Below are positions 16,861-30,388 of a DNA stretch of 64,000 bases, piece by piece. A program made the translations under genes and the position numbers. The notes beneath the pieces are model-generated. The model saw only the letters and a list, made by a program, of their open reading frames with translations. It was not told the origin of the DNA and did not search any database. The stretch's first letter is position 1; each line of letters starts with the position of its first letter. This stretch comes from Arbacia lixula. Its lineage: Eukaryota > Echinodermata > Echinoidea > Arbacioida > Arbaciidae. The stretch spans positions 11,635,185 to 11,699,184 of the forward strand of contig OZ022591.1 in assembly GCA_963669155.1 (NCBI GenBank), in the 5' to 3' direction.

Positions 16861-19800
16861 TGTGCTGACACTATTTGGTTTGTGCGACAATACCATTGTG
16901 ATATATTGATGAAATGTAATAATTTCACTATCCTTGACATCAATGGTCAATTCAGTAACACAAACAGTCATTACGAGTTACCAGTTACGATTCATGAACC
17001 AGTCTTCATCGATTTATCAAGCCAAAAAGGCCTTGAAAACATTTTTTTTTGAAAAACCAATGAGTAGGTGGAACAGTGCTTTGTATTTTACTTACTACAA
17101 TGACTACAATGTATTACAGTTGGTTGAATTCCTTGTAGGCACTTTAGGCCTTCTAAGAAAAGCGCCTTATAAGTAATAGGTTGTAATAACAATAATACCA
17201 ATGTATAGTAATAGTGAAAAGTTTCTATTCCTGAGGGAAATGTCGCATTCAGTTTGTTCATTAAATCTGGTACCTCGAGGGCGCAAAGTTCAATATTTCA
17301 GGGTTAATTATTTCGGTCGCCGCGCAACGGCGCCAATTCTGTTCGCTTCCTACCCATTCAACAGCTAATACTACCTGTTGACGTTCCTATTGTCCGTTCA
17401 TACACCTTTACCGAGTACACTGAGAAAAAATTACTAAGTTAGAATAACACGAACACCCTCGAAACACCCGAATGCACAAACTCAAAATATATAACTTTTC
17501 GCAGGAAAACCTTCACCTCCACAAAACGCCGTTCTTTTTTATTTAAGTTAGTCGCGCGGGAAGTTATTTCGTTCTATTTTCCTACGCCATGTAAGGCTTG
17601 GCCCTGGGTGGGCGAAACGTCATTATAAATGTCACTTGGCTCCTTCGCTTTGGGTCTTGATTTGGCCAATAATAGATTTCACGGCATTCGGGTACGGTTC
17701 CACTGTTATGATATTCGTGAAGCAATCCTCCAGGTCTTAAAAACCGCTGTGACCGCAATCGTTTTTAATACTATCAATCGCAATCTTGCATGTGGAGTTA
17801 TAGCGTCGTCAGAGGGTGAGGACTGAGGAAGCACATACCAGCTGATGAAGACAAAAAATAATTCTGGTTTTCGTGTTACTCGACAATTTTTTCTATATCG
17901 TGGGGAAGACAGAGTCTACGCTTGTGACGTCGGGTTTTCCATCGACATCTATATTAATTGCTTTGAGTTTCTACAAGGATTGCATATCAGCGCAGTTCGT
18001 AATCTTTAGTCCTTTCTTCTACTACTTAACCGGTAAGTAGCAGGCAATACAACGTAATAAGGTAAAGCGATAAGGACGTGTAATGGCAACTCGTAAGCCT
18101 AGATATGGTATCCGACAATTTATGACGGTCGGTAAGATATCTAAACTTAACATTTGTAAGCTTGAAAATAATTGTTATATAGCTACATTATAATTCATTC
18201 GTTGTGCTTTGTATTATTTGTCTGTCGAGCCTTGAGGGGAATTTCCATTCTCATGAAAGAATATCACAAACACACGGTCTAACTTAAAACTTCCTCTGTG
18301 TATTATTTTTTCTATTCCTGCCATGGTGACTTTGCGACCTTCTTCTCTGTACCGTAAGCTAGAATAATATTATTTCCATGTCGCTCTGAAACCAAATTGG
18401 AAAGCCCTTCATAGATGTATATTATCATTATTACTCTTATTGTTATGACAAATCGCAGACCGAAGTCTTGGGTCACCACATTTTGTAAGCTCGGTAATTC
18501 TATACTGGGCCTCTGAAAACGAGACTCCGTTATGTACATGGCCGAGAATTCCAAGATGGATCATGACAAGGAAATGAGTACAAGAATAACGACGAGTTTA
18601 TTATACCATCAGCAAATTCAGATAAACATCGTGAGAAGATGAACAAGAAGATAGAGCGTCGAGTTTGTATATCATCATATTCAGATAGACATCGTGACTA
18701 TGAAATCTTACTTCTTTGTACCGTCAGATAGAACAATATTGTTCCTGCGTCACTCTTAAATGAAAGAGCAACCATGTTGCTGGCCTACATAACATTTTCA
18801 TGTTTGTTCATACAAACTGTAGTCCAAAGTCCACATTTTGTGGTAAAATTGCGATAAGGTCGATCAATGGCGCATGCAATATATGTAAAGACAAAATTTG
18901 CATTTATACTGGAAAGTTTGAGGAAACGTGGACTACTAATGATTAAGTTATGGTTGTTTCCATGATACGAACATTGACTTCTTTTTTTTTTTTTTTTTTT
19001 TTGGGGGGGGGGGGTTAGTTGGAAACTTGGTCGTTGCAACTCGGTCGTCGGTTATTACTCATGTTACTTGTCTGACTTCGTCAAACCTTTCAGATTTTTC
19101 TGCTTCTATTAACATAACTTTATTTTTTACATCGGAGTTTCCTTTTAAGTCTGAGTTACGACAGTGTTTCGATATGCGCCATTTGTTGCCCTGTTTACTT
19201 GACCATATAGCAGCGACTACTGAAAAACGACAAATTATATGATTCTTTGACGTGATCGTGAAATAAAACGATGTATATAGGAAAATCTATAAAACTATTT
19301 TCATTACTCTTTGGCCCCGCCCTTTGACCAAAGGACTGTATGGAGTGGTTCAACCCCTTTCATTTCTATGTGTATTTATACATATGTGTATGTCAACTTC
19401 TGCGATATATAAAAAAAAGAAGCTAAAAATGAAATGGTCTTCCCTCGTGTATCAGCTCACGGAGCCGAAACAACAAGACGCATAGAAATCGCAGAAATAA
19501 AAGAATACAGACACTAGCAGGCCACCCCTATCTCAATACGTGAAGATGATCAATTTTGAAAGGAGCACGTTATGGCGTTGTACGAAATGATCACGGCAGA
19601 CGACACGATTTTCCATGATTTTGCAGTAATGTGTGACGTCACCTACTTGCACAAATCCCATGCCCGGTGCTACGTTTCAGCCATTCGTCGGACCAGGTGG
19701 CCGATCCTTGCAGAATTGACCAATGGCAATGATCACCGAATGACAAAGGAAAAAAACAAAATAATTATTTGGTCTAACTTAAATGGGTTTGAATTGAATT

Positions 19801-21100
19801 TAGTCGATTGAGTTGCGTTGATTGAGTCAATATGATGAATTATTCGCAATAGTGACCATGCATGCAAACTGGTCTTGAAATCATAGGCCTGACAGCCAGT
19901 GTATAAAGTGTGAAATAGAGTAACGAGTAAACTGATTGTTCTTATACGACTCAATCAACTTCAATTCAAGTCCGCTGAAACGAAACCAAACATAAACAAC
20001 TACACAAAGGAACTTCTATACTATCATAAATCACGGTGAAACAATCAAGGGTTCAATTCAGTTCTGGGATAAAGGCTAACTTTCTCACGGGGTTACACCG
20101 TCATGACCGTAGAACTTCAACGAATGCCGAATCATATCATTCGAGACGTACACGACGTAAGACTCAGATCCTAGAGTCTCGCCAGGCCAAGTTGACGCTC
20201 TTTCCATTTCAGTACTGTGAGCTATTCTCTTTTCAAGTAAGTTGGCAGTGGACTCGTAGGCGGCGCCATATCTTTATTGCTGACAGTCGAATAATTTGCT
20301 TTGATTTGAGAATTTTCTTTTAGATCACGTACACGTTAAGTTAACCTTTGAGAAGTTGATTTGCGTGATACTCTGGAGGATTCTCTAGCGTCTGCTGACA
20401 GCATACGTCATCGTGATATCGTCCACACTGCCGCCTTCATAACAGGTACGGTACGTTCACACTGAGGGTGCTTTGCCGATGATGCCACTTTCTCATAGAC
20501 CTTTCACGAGTTTTCTCGCCTTTCGCGGACGGATCAATCGCCATAGCATGCTAGACGAAGAATTTCCAGGCTTTATCTTTGCGTCAAAGTGTAGACGGAA
20601 AAGGGCAGCGAGATCAAAGTGCTACTATATGAACGAACCTTTACGGGTTAAGTTTTGAGCTCATTTTCCGATGTTCGCACTATGTTGTTTGCACGTCGTT
20701 TTAATATAATTCTTGATATCAAAATATTCTAAATATCAGATATTACGTATTTCCCCTCTTTATGCTACGTTCACATGGATGCATTTTTTCGGTGCCGCTC
20801 GTTGCCTGTAGTTTGTTGGGTGTTTTCCCGACGCGGCAACACACACACACACACAAAAAAATTCGGTATATACCAATGTTTAAACACCGAGTCGCTCAGC
20901 TGTTTCACAGCAGTGTGGAACAGCTTTGTTAAAAGGCATATTACGAAGGCTATGGTGGCAGGCGGGAGCGGCAAATTAAACCGCTTCTGTGCATGCAAAT
21001 ACACCTTTACACCAAACAAACAGAGTGGGTGCAAGTTCCATAAGATTGTTCTACACCATTCCGTCTTTCTTCGTTTCACCGGGGACGACACTGGTGTTGT
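16861..21100. other. Intergenic DNA without a recognisable gene
   Basis: I see no supported exon. There is a degenerate duplication (CTTCTCTGTACCGTAAGCTA at 18341 and CTTCTTTGTACCGTCAGATA at 18712), each followed by a similar AATATT/GTCGC block. A T18/G10 homopolymer pair lies near 18982-19014. A CpG-rich patch at 17560-17900 includes GGGCGAAACGTCATTAT, reminiscent of retroelement tails but too little to classify. Overlapping open frames at 20771-21116 on both strands carry no known motif. Confidence 0.45.
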
Positions 21101-21104
21101 GGTA

Positions 21105-21290
21105 TATTCACGATAGTGGTGGTGGACAGTGACTGAAGATCTCGAGGTTCCAGGTTCGACTCCCTCATCATGAAAATCAATGTTTTTGCTACAAAACCAG
21201 GGGGACGTGTCTCACCAAGATGTAAGACTGGTGACCTGTTCTTGGGTGCCATATCTGATTCTCAATGCTTGGGGTATCTCATTAAGGCAA
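21105..21290 (+). mobile_element. tRNA-derived SINE-like unit (copy 1)
   Basis: A perfect RNA polymerase III B box, GGTTCGACTCC, lies at 21153-21163. It is preceded by GTGACTGAAGAT and a degenerate A box near TAGTGGTGGTGG. The GTGACTGAAGAT block recurs in the SINE-like unit at 49375-49730. No cloverleaf can be folded around the B box by eye, so this is not called as a tRNA gene. Confidence 0.5.
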
Positions 21291-21291
21291 G

Positions 21292-21350
21292 AAAAGATCA
21301 CCAGTCACCAGTCGTGAGTAACTTACAAACATCTTGGTCCCCCCCCCCCC
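21292..21350 (-). repeat. Solo end of the PSMB6-intron-1 TIR element
   Basis: AAAAGATCACCAGTCACCAG then GTAACTTACAAACATCTTGG and a C run resembles 3785-3845 (AAAGGATCACCAGTCG, GCTTACGAACAGC, C run). Confidence 0.45.
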
Positions 21351-21429
21351 TCCCCGCCAGAAGATTTATTCTGCGCTCCTTAAAGTAAGTATACATTGAG
21401 AAGGCGATCTAAGTTAAATCACCATCATG

Positions 21430-21775
21430 ACCGTTGTGAGTATAGGCCATAGGCTGGTATTTTGAAGGTCGGGATTAACTAAGTCATGTCTAAAGTTAGA
21501 CTGGAGATTAGTTAGTCCGGACTTAAACCCGACTTCTAGCCTAAGCTCCGTATATGATTCTGAAAGTCGGGTTCAGGCCGAGAGTAGTTAAACTCGAGTC
21601 TAACTTTTCTTGAAGTTAGACGGGACTTAGACTCGACTTCGGGTTTAACTTCGAGTGCAGAATACCAAAATCGTTAAAACGGACTTCGGGTTTTAAGTTA
21701 GACTGAACTTAGACCAGACTTAGACTCGAAGTAGGGCTAAGGCCGACTTCAGACCACCGGCCATTGAGTTTACAT
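21430..21775. repeat. Internally repetitive unit (GACTTAGACTCGACTTCGGG)
   Basis: Variants of AAGTTAGACTGGACTTAG and CGACTTCGGGTTTAA occur repeatedly in both orientations over about 340 bases. It ends just upstream of exon A of the RING-CH gene. It may be a degenerate foldback element; I do not recognise it. Confidence 0.45.
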
Positions 21776-21809
21776 GCAGCGTACTTCTTCGTTGCTCCTT
21801 TTATCGCAG

Positions 21810-22153
21810 GTTGTAACACCAACGGAGCGAGATGGGTCAAGATCAATCCATCGAATCGGGCGGCATCAACTCCCCGAAGGTCAGCGTGATCTCTCGGCCA
21901 TCGGTCAACCTCGGCATCTTTCGAACGCCGAGGACGAGCGAGAACGAACAGCAGCGACATCTGAGTTTCGACCACGACGATGACTACGGCAAGGGTCATC
22001 AGACTGGGCGACGAAAAGGCGTGGTCAGCTTAGACTACACGTTTCTCGACCTGGAGAAGTTTGCCATGGCGAAACCGAAGCGCTACTCGCAATTCTCGGC
22101 GTTCATCCCGCCAGAACTCTGCCGACTGTGTCACATGATCAAGGATAAAGAAG
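21810..22153 (+). CDS. RING-CH ligase exon A (alternative first coding exon)
   Basis: Coding runs 21832-22153 (107 codons plus one base), donor GTAAGT. Acceptor-like TTTTATCGCAG at 21799-21809 suggests a non-coding exon further upstream. The N-terminus Met-Gly-Gln-Asp-Gln-Ser has Gly2 and Ser6, as in N-myristoylation sites. A hydrophilic region with an Asp-His-Asp-Asp-Asp patch follows. The exon ends with the first zinc ligands in Phe-Ile-Pro-Pro-Glu-Leu-Cys-Arg-Leu-Cys. Being G+C-rich and CpG-rich, it stands out from its surroundings. Confidence 0.88.
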
Positions 22154-25100
22154 GTAAGTTGAAAGGCCACCGCACATGATACGATCCAATCAATCGTACG
22201 ACTCTGCGACTGGATGAATCTCAGGACCTGGGCATTGGATTGGTGCATAATGGTGACGTCATACACACAGTCACACACCCTTACGACTGCACAGTCGTGT
22301 TATAATCGTGTCGTCTGCGAAGACTGCGATGCCCTTAAGTTCCTTAAGTTGCGCTAGGTTGGTGGCATTCACTGAGCGGTGCACGGACGTGCCTCACCGC
22401 GCGTCACAAATGCTCAATTGAAATGTTGATCCTTTCTGCTAAAAATAAAATGCTTTTGAAGAACATACTTATGCCGCTTGTGTGTGATTCATTACAAAAC
22501 AGAGCACAAACATGCAATTCAGATGAGTAATTGTTTGTTGAGTTACTGAGGCTACCGGCAAACACAGGTATGCAGTTTTTAAACCACCCCTTGCTTCCAA
22601 CCCACTATTTTACTAATAGTCTAAAGGTATCGTCAAATGGAGGGAATTGCCATATTTTGGGGGACTTTCACACGTTTTTTAGCCTCTTGTAGTTCTGCCC
22701 GCAAAGCCATGGTGTCGAGTAAGGGCACATGGATCACAAAAACCCGTGTATTCGTAAGCTAGGTTTTGGCTGACGATCGGTGATTGCCGACCGATCGCCC
22801 ACCATTAACCAAACGATTGTCAACCAGTGACCCACGGTTGCCGACTATTTACCGACCGATTGCCGACTATATGTCCACCTGTTGCCGACCATTTACCGAA
22901 AGATTGCTGCCCATTTACCAACCTTATTTCATACGAGCAGATCGGCAGTTTGTCCTGATGTCCAATAAAGTCATATGGATCTCGACGACCAGTAAACGTG
23001 CAAGCTATACATCGACCAACGATCGGCAAGCAACTGGTTGCCGGCCATTTACCGACCAATTGCGAGTAGTTTGTTCTCGTTGGTCGGCAACTAGCCTAAT
23101 TCTTTGTGACTTAAGTTAAGTGCGTACCAAATTTATTTATTTTCACATTGAATGAAAAATTATTGCTGGGTGTGAGGGGATAAAATATAATCTTTAGTGT
23201 TTAGAATAACCCCAAACACATTCGACTGTACTATATTGCTATAAAGGCCTATAATTCGTAAAACAAATATAACTTGGCTCTGCGTGCATCATGCTGCCTT
23301 GGTTATTGTTATAAGTTTCAGCTTAAAAGAAAAATTAAACACACTGACAAATTCCCTTTCATTTTGCCATGATCGCAATATCGGTAGAGACAACATTGCC
23401 ATGGTGACTTTGGGCAGATGTTATTGATGCAAAGTGCCCCGAGAAAGAAAAAAGGTCTAAATTGGTGTGTTGAATGCACTGCCAAAAAATCCCACATCAC
23501 AATACGCCAGTCAAGGTTAAGAATGTTATTACGCCCCATTGACCGAATGATCGAATTGCCCACGTCATAAATCAACACAAAACGCATTTATTTCGCCTGC
23601 ACACTCTTCTCGTTCACTGAGCTCATTTCCCTATTTACCATAATTTGTCATGCAAGGTCGCTTTCGGGGAAACTCCAATCCGAAGTTAATTTAGTTTTCA
23701 TAAAAGCAGAGTCATAACAGAAGCAAATTAGTGAAGATCTGACAAAAATCCGTCAAAGGAAACAGAGCTATGAATTTTCAAATAATTTTGTGACACCATA
23801 CACTTGCGAGCTTTTCTGTCATAATTAGTGTAGTATTTCTTGTTGTTGAACATTTTTCTTAAAAAGATATACACTATTTTATTTGTGTATTTGATATTTC
23901 ACGAGACACAGGTTTTCACACATTTAATTCTATGGAAAGACGGTAAAGGGCACATTTATGGAATCATGCAAAAGACAACATATGGGAGCCGCTAGTCACA
24001 ACGTCACAAAATTAAACCTTGAAATAGTTTATATCTTTTCTTTCCTTTTACGGATTTTCGTCAAACATTCAGTAATATGCTGCTTTGATTAAGATCAATT
24101 CAACTGCAATGTGTACTTTTCCTTTAGGTCTGATTTATAAATAGAGTTATTCAAGTCTGAATCTCTGCTGGATAATGCGATGATTTAGAGGACAAAGAAG
24201 GATAATGAACTATAAGTTGTTGATTTTGGTTGGCATGGATCAGTGCCGTCAAAACATCCCGCAGAGGCCCGGGCTTTATAGAGAGGTAGGAATGGTTGTT
24301 CCGTACATGGAACCTACCATTCGTGGTAGGGTCCATGTTCCACATTTTCATCTATCATTTAACGTTCGTACGTGAGCTTACATCAGCATTTTTAAGTTCG
24401 GATGTCATCGAAGGAACTTCGAGCTAGGCATTCAGTTGCACTCGATCAGTTAATCCCTTTCCCCGGAACATTCTGTCCGTGGACTCATTAGGCAGTGTTG
24501 GGAGGGAAGTTCTGAAGTGGTATCTTATTCCATTTTCGGTGTTTTAAAAAAAAAATGTATTTTTTGACCTGCAAAATGAGCATCCAGGCATGTCTTCATG
24601 CTACGTGCACACGGTACCGGGTGTGCCGCCCCCGCTCATTGGGGGTAGGGGTACGCAAAGTTTGTCTTTGACAAGTTTACTTAATGTTTCGGCGAGATTG
24701 TCGTCGTCCTTCTACCAAATTATACTGCGCCAAAAAACAGAGATAGCGCAATCATGAATCATGAATCACCTATCCTCCTCTCTCTCTCTTTTTTTCTCTG
24801 GTTCTGTCTCTGTCTCTCTGCCTCTCTCACTCCTCCCCTCTCTCTTTCTTTCTTTCTCTCTCTCTCTCTCTCTCTCTCCCTCTCTCCCTCTCTCTTTTTC
24901 TTTCTTTCTCTCTCTCTCTCTTTCTCTCTCTCTTTCCTCACCCCTCTCTCTTTCTCTCCATTTCTATTTCTCTTTCTCTCTGTTTCTCTCTTCCTCTCTG
25001 CCTCTGTAATGCCTCTCTATCTGTCTGCCTGTCTCTTCCGCTCCGTTGCTCTCTCCATCTCTATACTGTAGAGGTCTTTTCAATATTGTTGCATTTTACT

Positions 25101-28100
25101 CTGCTCCTGTACTGTTCCTGTCCATTATGTTTCTATCGTCAATGTGTGCCTGAATCCACAAGTAAGTTGTGTAAAATAATTGGCACCACGCCATCCTTCA
25201 GCCAACAGCGTTCAGTGTCGCAACGCGTTTCATCCACTGAACTAACAGTTCAGTGATCCATCTGTCTCCTTAAATTCTTGAAGATTGAAACAACACATTA
25301 GAATAGTGAATCCATGCATGTTTTGGATATGAATGTAGTATAGATCTTTGGTAGGAGTTCCATTTAAAGTTGTTTAAATACCACGTTATACAGCAGAAGA
25401 ATAAAAGTACCACATTAACAATCAATACACACAAATCCCATAACATCTTTGGTAGGATTCACATTTAAAGTTGTTTAAATACCACATTATACAGCGGAAG
25501 AATAAAAATACCACATCAACAAGCATTACTTACAAATCACATAGAGCAGCAGCCCCATTGACTCGTAAGTAACAGATGAAATGCTACTTTATCAAATGTG
25601 TGTGTTTTAACCCCTCACACGCCACGCCTGGATATTTGTCACCATGTATACACCATAGATACCACGCAGAACACAGAGGGTTGATACAAAACTATTCCTC
25701 AAACGCCATGATCTTATCAATGGGGAATGCTATCAAATAAGCTCCTGCCGCCCTCTGTCTGTCTGCTGGTCTTATTTGTATAAAAGATCTGGGTATAAAA
25801 GATCTAGGTAACGTAGAGATTTGCGATCAATTACAAATTTAAAAGGCAAATTCTGATTGGTTGCTGGTCAGTCTTTTGAAACAAAAAGCGCATGTAACGA
25901 TGGTGTTGATTGGCCATTGCCATTTTGCGATTGATTACAAATCCTTTTGTTACGGGGCACTGATTGAATAGGATTTCGCTTACGAGTACGACTCAGCACT
26001 AGATACGCATATAGGCCTACAGGTAAACCTGATAGATTATTAATGTTGCATTCTTGTATTATTATTTCTTCACTTCAGGTTCTTCTTCTCTTTTAAAAAT
26101 TATATTTGTTCTTCCCCGTCTTTTTCTTTAATGTCAGCGTTCTTCTACTCCTCCCGCTCAAATTTCTTCTATTCTGCTATTATCCTTATCCTCCTTCATA
26201 TCATAAATAACATCACTACGACTGTAATAACACGTGTTTAATCTACTTGCTATTTCTTTTGTTACTTTGGTTGAACTAACATAATGATATCAACGTGAAG
26301 TGAATAAATCAAATACTACAGCTTTTAACATTGTACAAGGCTGTCCATATACAGCGACACTCAGTTCAAATATACTTGTCTGCAATCTTATTCCGCGAGA
26401 TTTTGGTGGCAGACAAACGAGATAAACTCTTAACATGCCAATGACAGATTTTAGCACCCGCCGATGTGTTGATTGAATTTAATTAATCTATCAATTAATT
26501 GATTAATTAATATATTTATTTCGTTTTCTCGTACCGAGGAATATAGCCCCGTTAGTAAGCATGCAGACCCTGGGTATAATATAGAGAAGCATATACATGT
26601 TTATGTATGTACTGGAGCAGGAGTGGTGCCCCATCGATGTTATTTCATTATACAATTGTATGAACGCAGGAGACAATCGCCCTCTTCTTTTAACTATTGT
26701 TGTACCAGGGGTGCATTTTGTCACCAGTAGCCTAATGTACATGAATCCATTAGGCAGCGGTTGTATCCGACATGAGATTTGATACATGTCTTGTAACGAT
26801 GGTGTTGTGTGGGCAATTTCTATAGAAAAGCTCGTGTGTTGGGATTATATGGCTTTTCAGAAAGTCTGTGAAAATACCGTTTGTATTAAAATGCCTCAAT
26901 TCTTCGTCTGAGTTGGTTTGACCTCGAGCTGAAAGAACGCGACACGCTAGCTCTCCATGTTGTCCTGGCCCGCGCCGGTGCAGTGGGCTGGTACGTCCAC
27001 CGCGGCCTGTGTCCGACGGGCCAATTAAAGGAGAGATTGTTCGCAGGTGGTGTCCACTCTCGCGGGCTGTGTCCCATGTTCCATATCGACGGCTCAATCA
27101 CATTAATGCGTTTCAGCGTTGGGCGATGGCTGTGTCATACCAGAGAGGTGTAAGGAATGGAGTCAGCACGAAGTGTAATTTATTCCGACAGCAGTCGCGT
27201 GCATTGATATCACAATGGAATATTTGACGCGTTTGGCTTTTTGATCGAGGGAGATCCGCCGCCAAACAAGCAAGACAAATGTAGGATGCATTTTGAGGAA
27301 TATATATTCTGTATGCGCAGAAGATTTCAGAACCACTTCATGAACTGAAGTGCATGTGCAGTAGTATTACATGTTATAAAGATACGATTGTGTGAATTTC
27401 AGATTGTATTGTTTCTTCGTTTTTGTGATAAAAGGAGAATACTGTAGAAAACATACCAGAGAAATGCCTCCATATCGCACATTTCCGAATCATATTTCCT
27501 TAAAAATATCTTGTAAATCGTTTATTGAATGTTTCATCTTTCATGGAAACAACCTCAATTTCGTGTGCGGAGGTGTCCGAAAAAGTAACAGATCAAATTC
27601 TTTCTACAATTTTTTCAAAATTTCCCTTCGCTCACCCCAAAACTAATTCACAGTGCGTGATGTAAAAAGATCAGCTACGAGCTCCCAGCGAAGGCTGAAC
27701 GGTTGACGTACTTCTCAAAACAGATTTTCTTTTGTTATTCAGAGAAGGCACTACCTAATTAGAAATACAGCTAATTGTTTAAAACACCTGAATGTCTTGA
27801 ATTTTTATGAGGCGGCGGACCTCATAGATCAAAGCAAGTCTATCCGAGCGCAGTCCATCCATGATAGGTCCATGGTCATACGAGTATTGAAACATGCAGC
27901 AACAACATGTCTGAGATGTAGACACCAACCGCCGGCGGACGCAGACCGCAGACGCAGCCTGCGGCCGGACTCGCCCACCTACCACACCGGCTTGTTGAAT
28001 AAGTTGGATAAGCCCACAACAAAAGAAACAACGCACCCATGCAAGCTATTGAGAAACTAATATACTGGTTGAAAAACAGTTGTGAATTGAGAAGGAGAGC

Positions 28101-30086
28101 CACAAAGCACACCTGTAAAGTGCAGACATTGCAGTATAGAAATCTGTGATACAGCGTTTTTTTATTCTACTGTTTAGCAGTTGCTAAGGGTAACCGATGC
28201 GGAAGAAGAACAAAAAAGACAAAAAAGGAAGAAAAGAAGGTGTGGAGAAAAATACCTTTCATGTAGAACAACAATGACTAATGCTAAAGCCCTTTGTAAG
28301 ATATAACTGGCTTTTTGGGGCAGTATTTGATTGATTTAAAGTTAGTTTTCAGAATACCAACTGACTTAATTAGTTACGACAATTTTGGGCTTAAATTTGT
28401 GTTAGAATACCCTCCTGAATATTTCAATTGGATTTGCACATTCCACGTGACAGTCAAAGAAAGTCTAAACCCTCCATTCTTGGACTACCGAGTGAATGTG
28501 GGTGGATACAATATAGATTTGTTCCTCGGCGCATAAAATTTGAGTATGACTTGTCAGTAAAATAAGTTGTTTATTGCTACATTACCTACCTTTGCTCGGA
28601 GTAGACTATTTTCGTTATGTATTTAATCAAGTCGTTCAAACAATACGTTAGTCACCTTAAAGCTTGTCAGAGGTCTGTCCAAGGATGTTTACATTACTAG
28701 AGTATCATCAGGCTTTTAATTAATGCAGATTCATTGTTTTCTTCCTCTAGTCCCTAAAGAATACTTTACAAAGATGTTCTCTTTTACCCCATATCTTTGA
28801 AGCTTCAGTGTCATTCTCATTGGGCTTTAAGAAATCGAGAAGTTAGAAAAATCGAGACGTTAGGGGACCGGGACAATAGGACCATTCGGCTTGGTACGGT
28901 TGCTAGGCAACTTTCACCCTAACTTCGAGATTTTTCTAAATACTCGACTTTTTAAGCCCAATGAGAATGGCACTTTCGTAGCAATAGATTCAAAGTGTAT
29001 TCCACGCATTGGAACTGAATAGACCGGTTTACTCATGTAGTCAAATTTATGGATGTTTCTTCCCTCGGGCCCTAGTAATGGAATTTCAGTACTTGGAATC
29101 CAATTTGCATTCATTAGTTGTTGCTATGTCGGGCAAACCTCGGGCAAGCTTCCGGTTGTCAGGGGCAACCTTTGTTAAACTGGTATGCATAAAATTTGAA
29201 TATGATATTAAGCCGGTCTATTACGAAATACATGTAAAGCGGTACTCTGTAGCTAGGGGTAAAATTGTGAATACATTACGAAAACAGCTTCTTGCTACCA
29301 TTGTACTCATGTATGCACGTTTCATGCATGTCTTTCAACCTATACTTTACTAATGGTTGCCCCAACTTAAACTTGTCCGAGCTTTTCCCGACTCGAAACA
29401 ACTGATCGGTTCAGAGCGCATTCACATTCACTGGATCACGAACATGACTCTAGGAACAGGTGAATGTAAACATACACGTCACTACACATTAATCCATATT
29501 GAAAAGGGCTTGCAATTAACCCTCTTGGTACCAGAGGTGCATGTATTGTTTAGTAAACCAGTAGACTTAAATTGCGTGGTACTGACAGGGCTAATGCTAG
29601 GTACAATACAAAGAGATGGACGGATGATAGCCCTTAGTACATGTAGTAGGGCAGATCGACCACGAAAGTTCATGCTTTTTTATCAACATAAAAAAAATAA
29701 TGCAAAAGATACGTGTGCACTTTTACGTGCTACTGGTGCACTGTGGAACCACAGTAGAACTTTTAACTAGGGCCCGTCTTCAGAACAGAGACGCCAAACA
29801 TTGTCAAATGAAATAACACCGAAAATGTTCTTATTGATTCAATATCATTGATTTTATCCTCGGGGAATCACTATGGTATATTGTATTTTTCTGCATAGTA
29901 ATTACAGCGGATGATTGAAATCACGCACTGTTGAGATTCCGTGATGAAAATCAATGATGTTGTGATAGCATCAAATGAGTTAGTTTGCGCCCCATAAAGT
30001 TAGTCTACGTTTATTACTCGGTCTATAAAGTTTAACCGCTGTTTTGAATATGTGCTCATGAATAATATTGAAGTCTTGCATCTCCC

Positions 30087-30151
<65 letters not shown>

Positions 30152-30257
30152 AAGGGCAACATCATCATGTTCATTGCAATTTCGAACATTCCGCTATAGT
30201 TCTGGAGTTAGTTTTGCGTAAAGTGGTATATGTTTGGGTTGGGAGAAATAGAGAGTG

Positions 30258-30301
<44 letters not shown>

Positions 30302-30351
30302 TGAGAGAAAGAGAGAGAGAGATGGAAGGGGCGAGGAGCGGAATGAGAGAA

Positions 30352-30388
<37 letters not shown>

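Larger units (their letters stand above)
22336..28600 (+). other. Intron between exon A and exon B, first part
   Basis: No supported exon. It includes a cluster of short GATTGCCGACC-type repeats, a degenerate MITE, a (CT)n array, two tandem copies of a unit near 25330-25550 (ATCTTTGGTAGGA then TTTAAAGTTGTTTAAATACC), and a palindromic unit near 25790-25965. A G+C-rich patch at 27800-28000 has an 87-codon open frame of unknown meaning. Confidence 0.5.

Noticed and set aside
20771-21116. Overlapping open frames of about 106 and 113 codons on opposite strands
   Set aside because: No domain, no splice-site support, and mirror-image openness is typical of G+C-richer repeat DNA; no transposase motif found.
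21105-21200. A tRNA gene around the perfect B box
   Set aside because: The A box is degenerate and no acceptor, D or anticodon stems can be drawn; better explained as a SINE head.
24754-25071. Ser/Leu-rich 105-codon frame
   Set aside because: Pure translation of the (CT)n array.
27797-28060. 87-codon frame in a G+C-rich patch, considered as an extra exon of the RING-CH gene
   Set aside because: No acceptor/donor pair of the right phase, and exons A and B both join the common exon directly without it.
29357-29770. 137-codon plus-strand open frame
   Set aside because: Lies largely at the end of a dispersed repeat copy, has no recognisable domain and no supporting splice sites in phase with the RING-CH gene.
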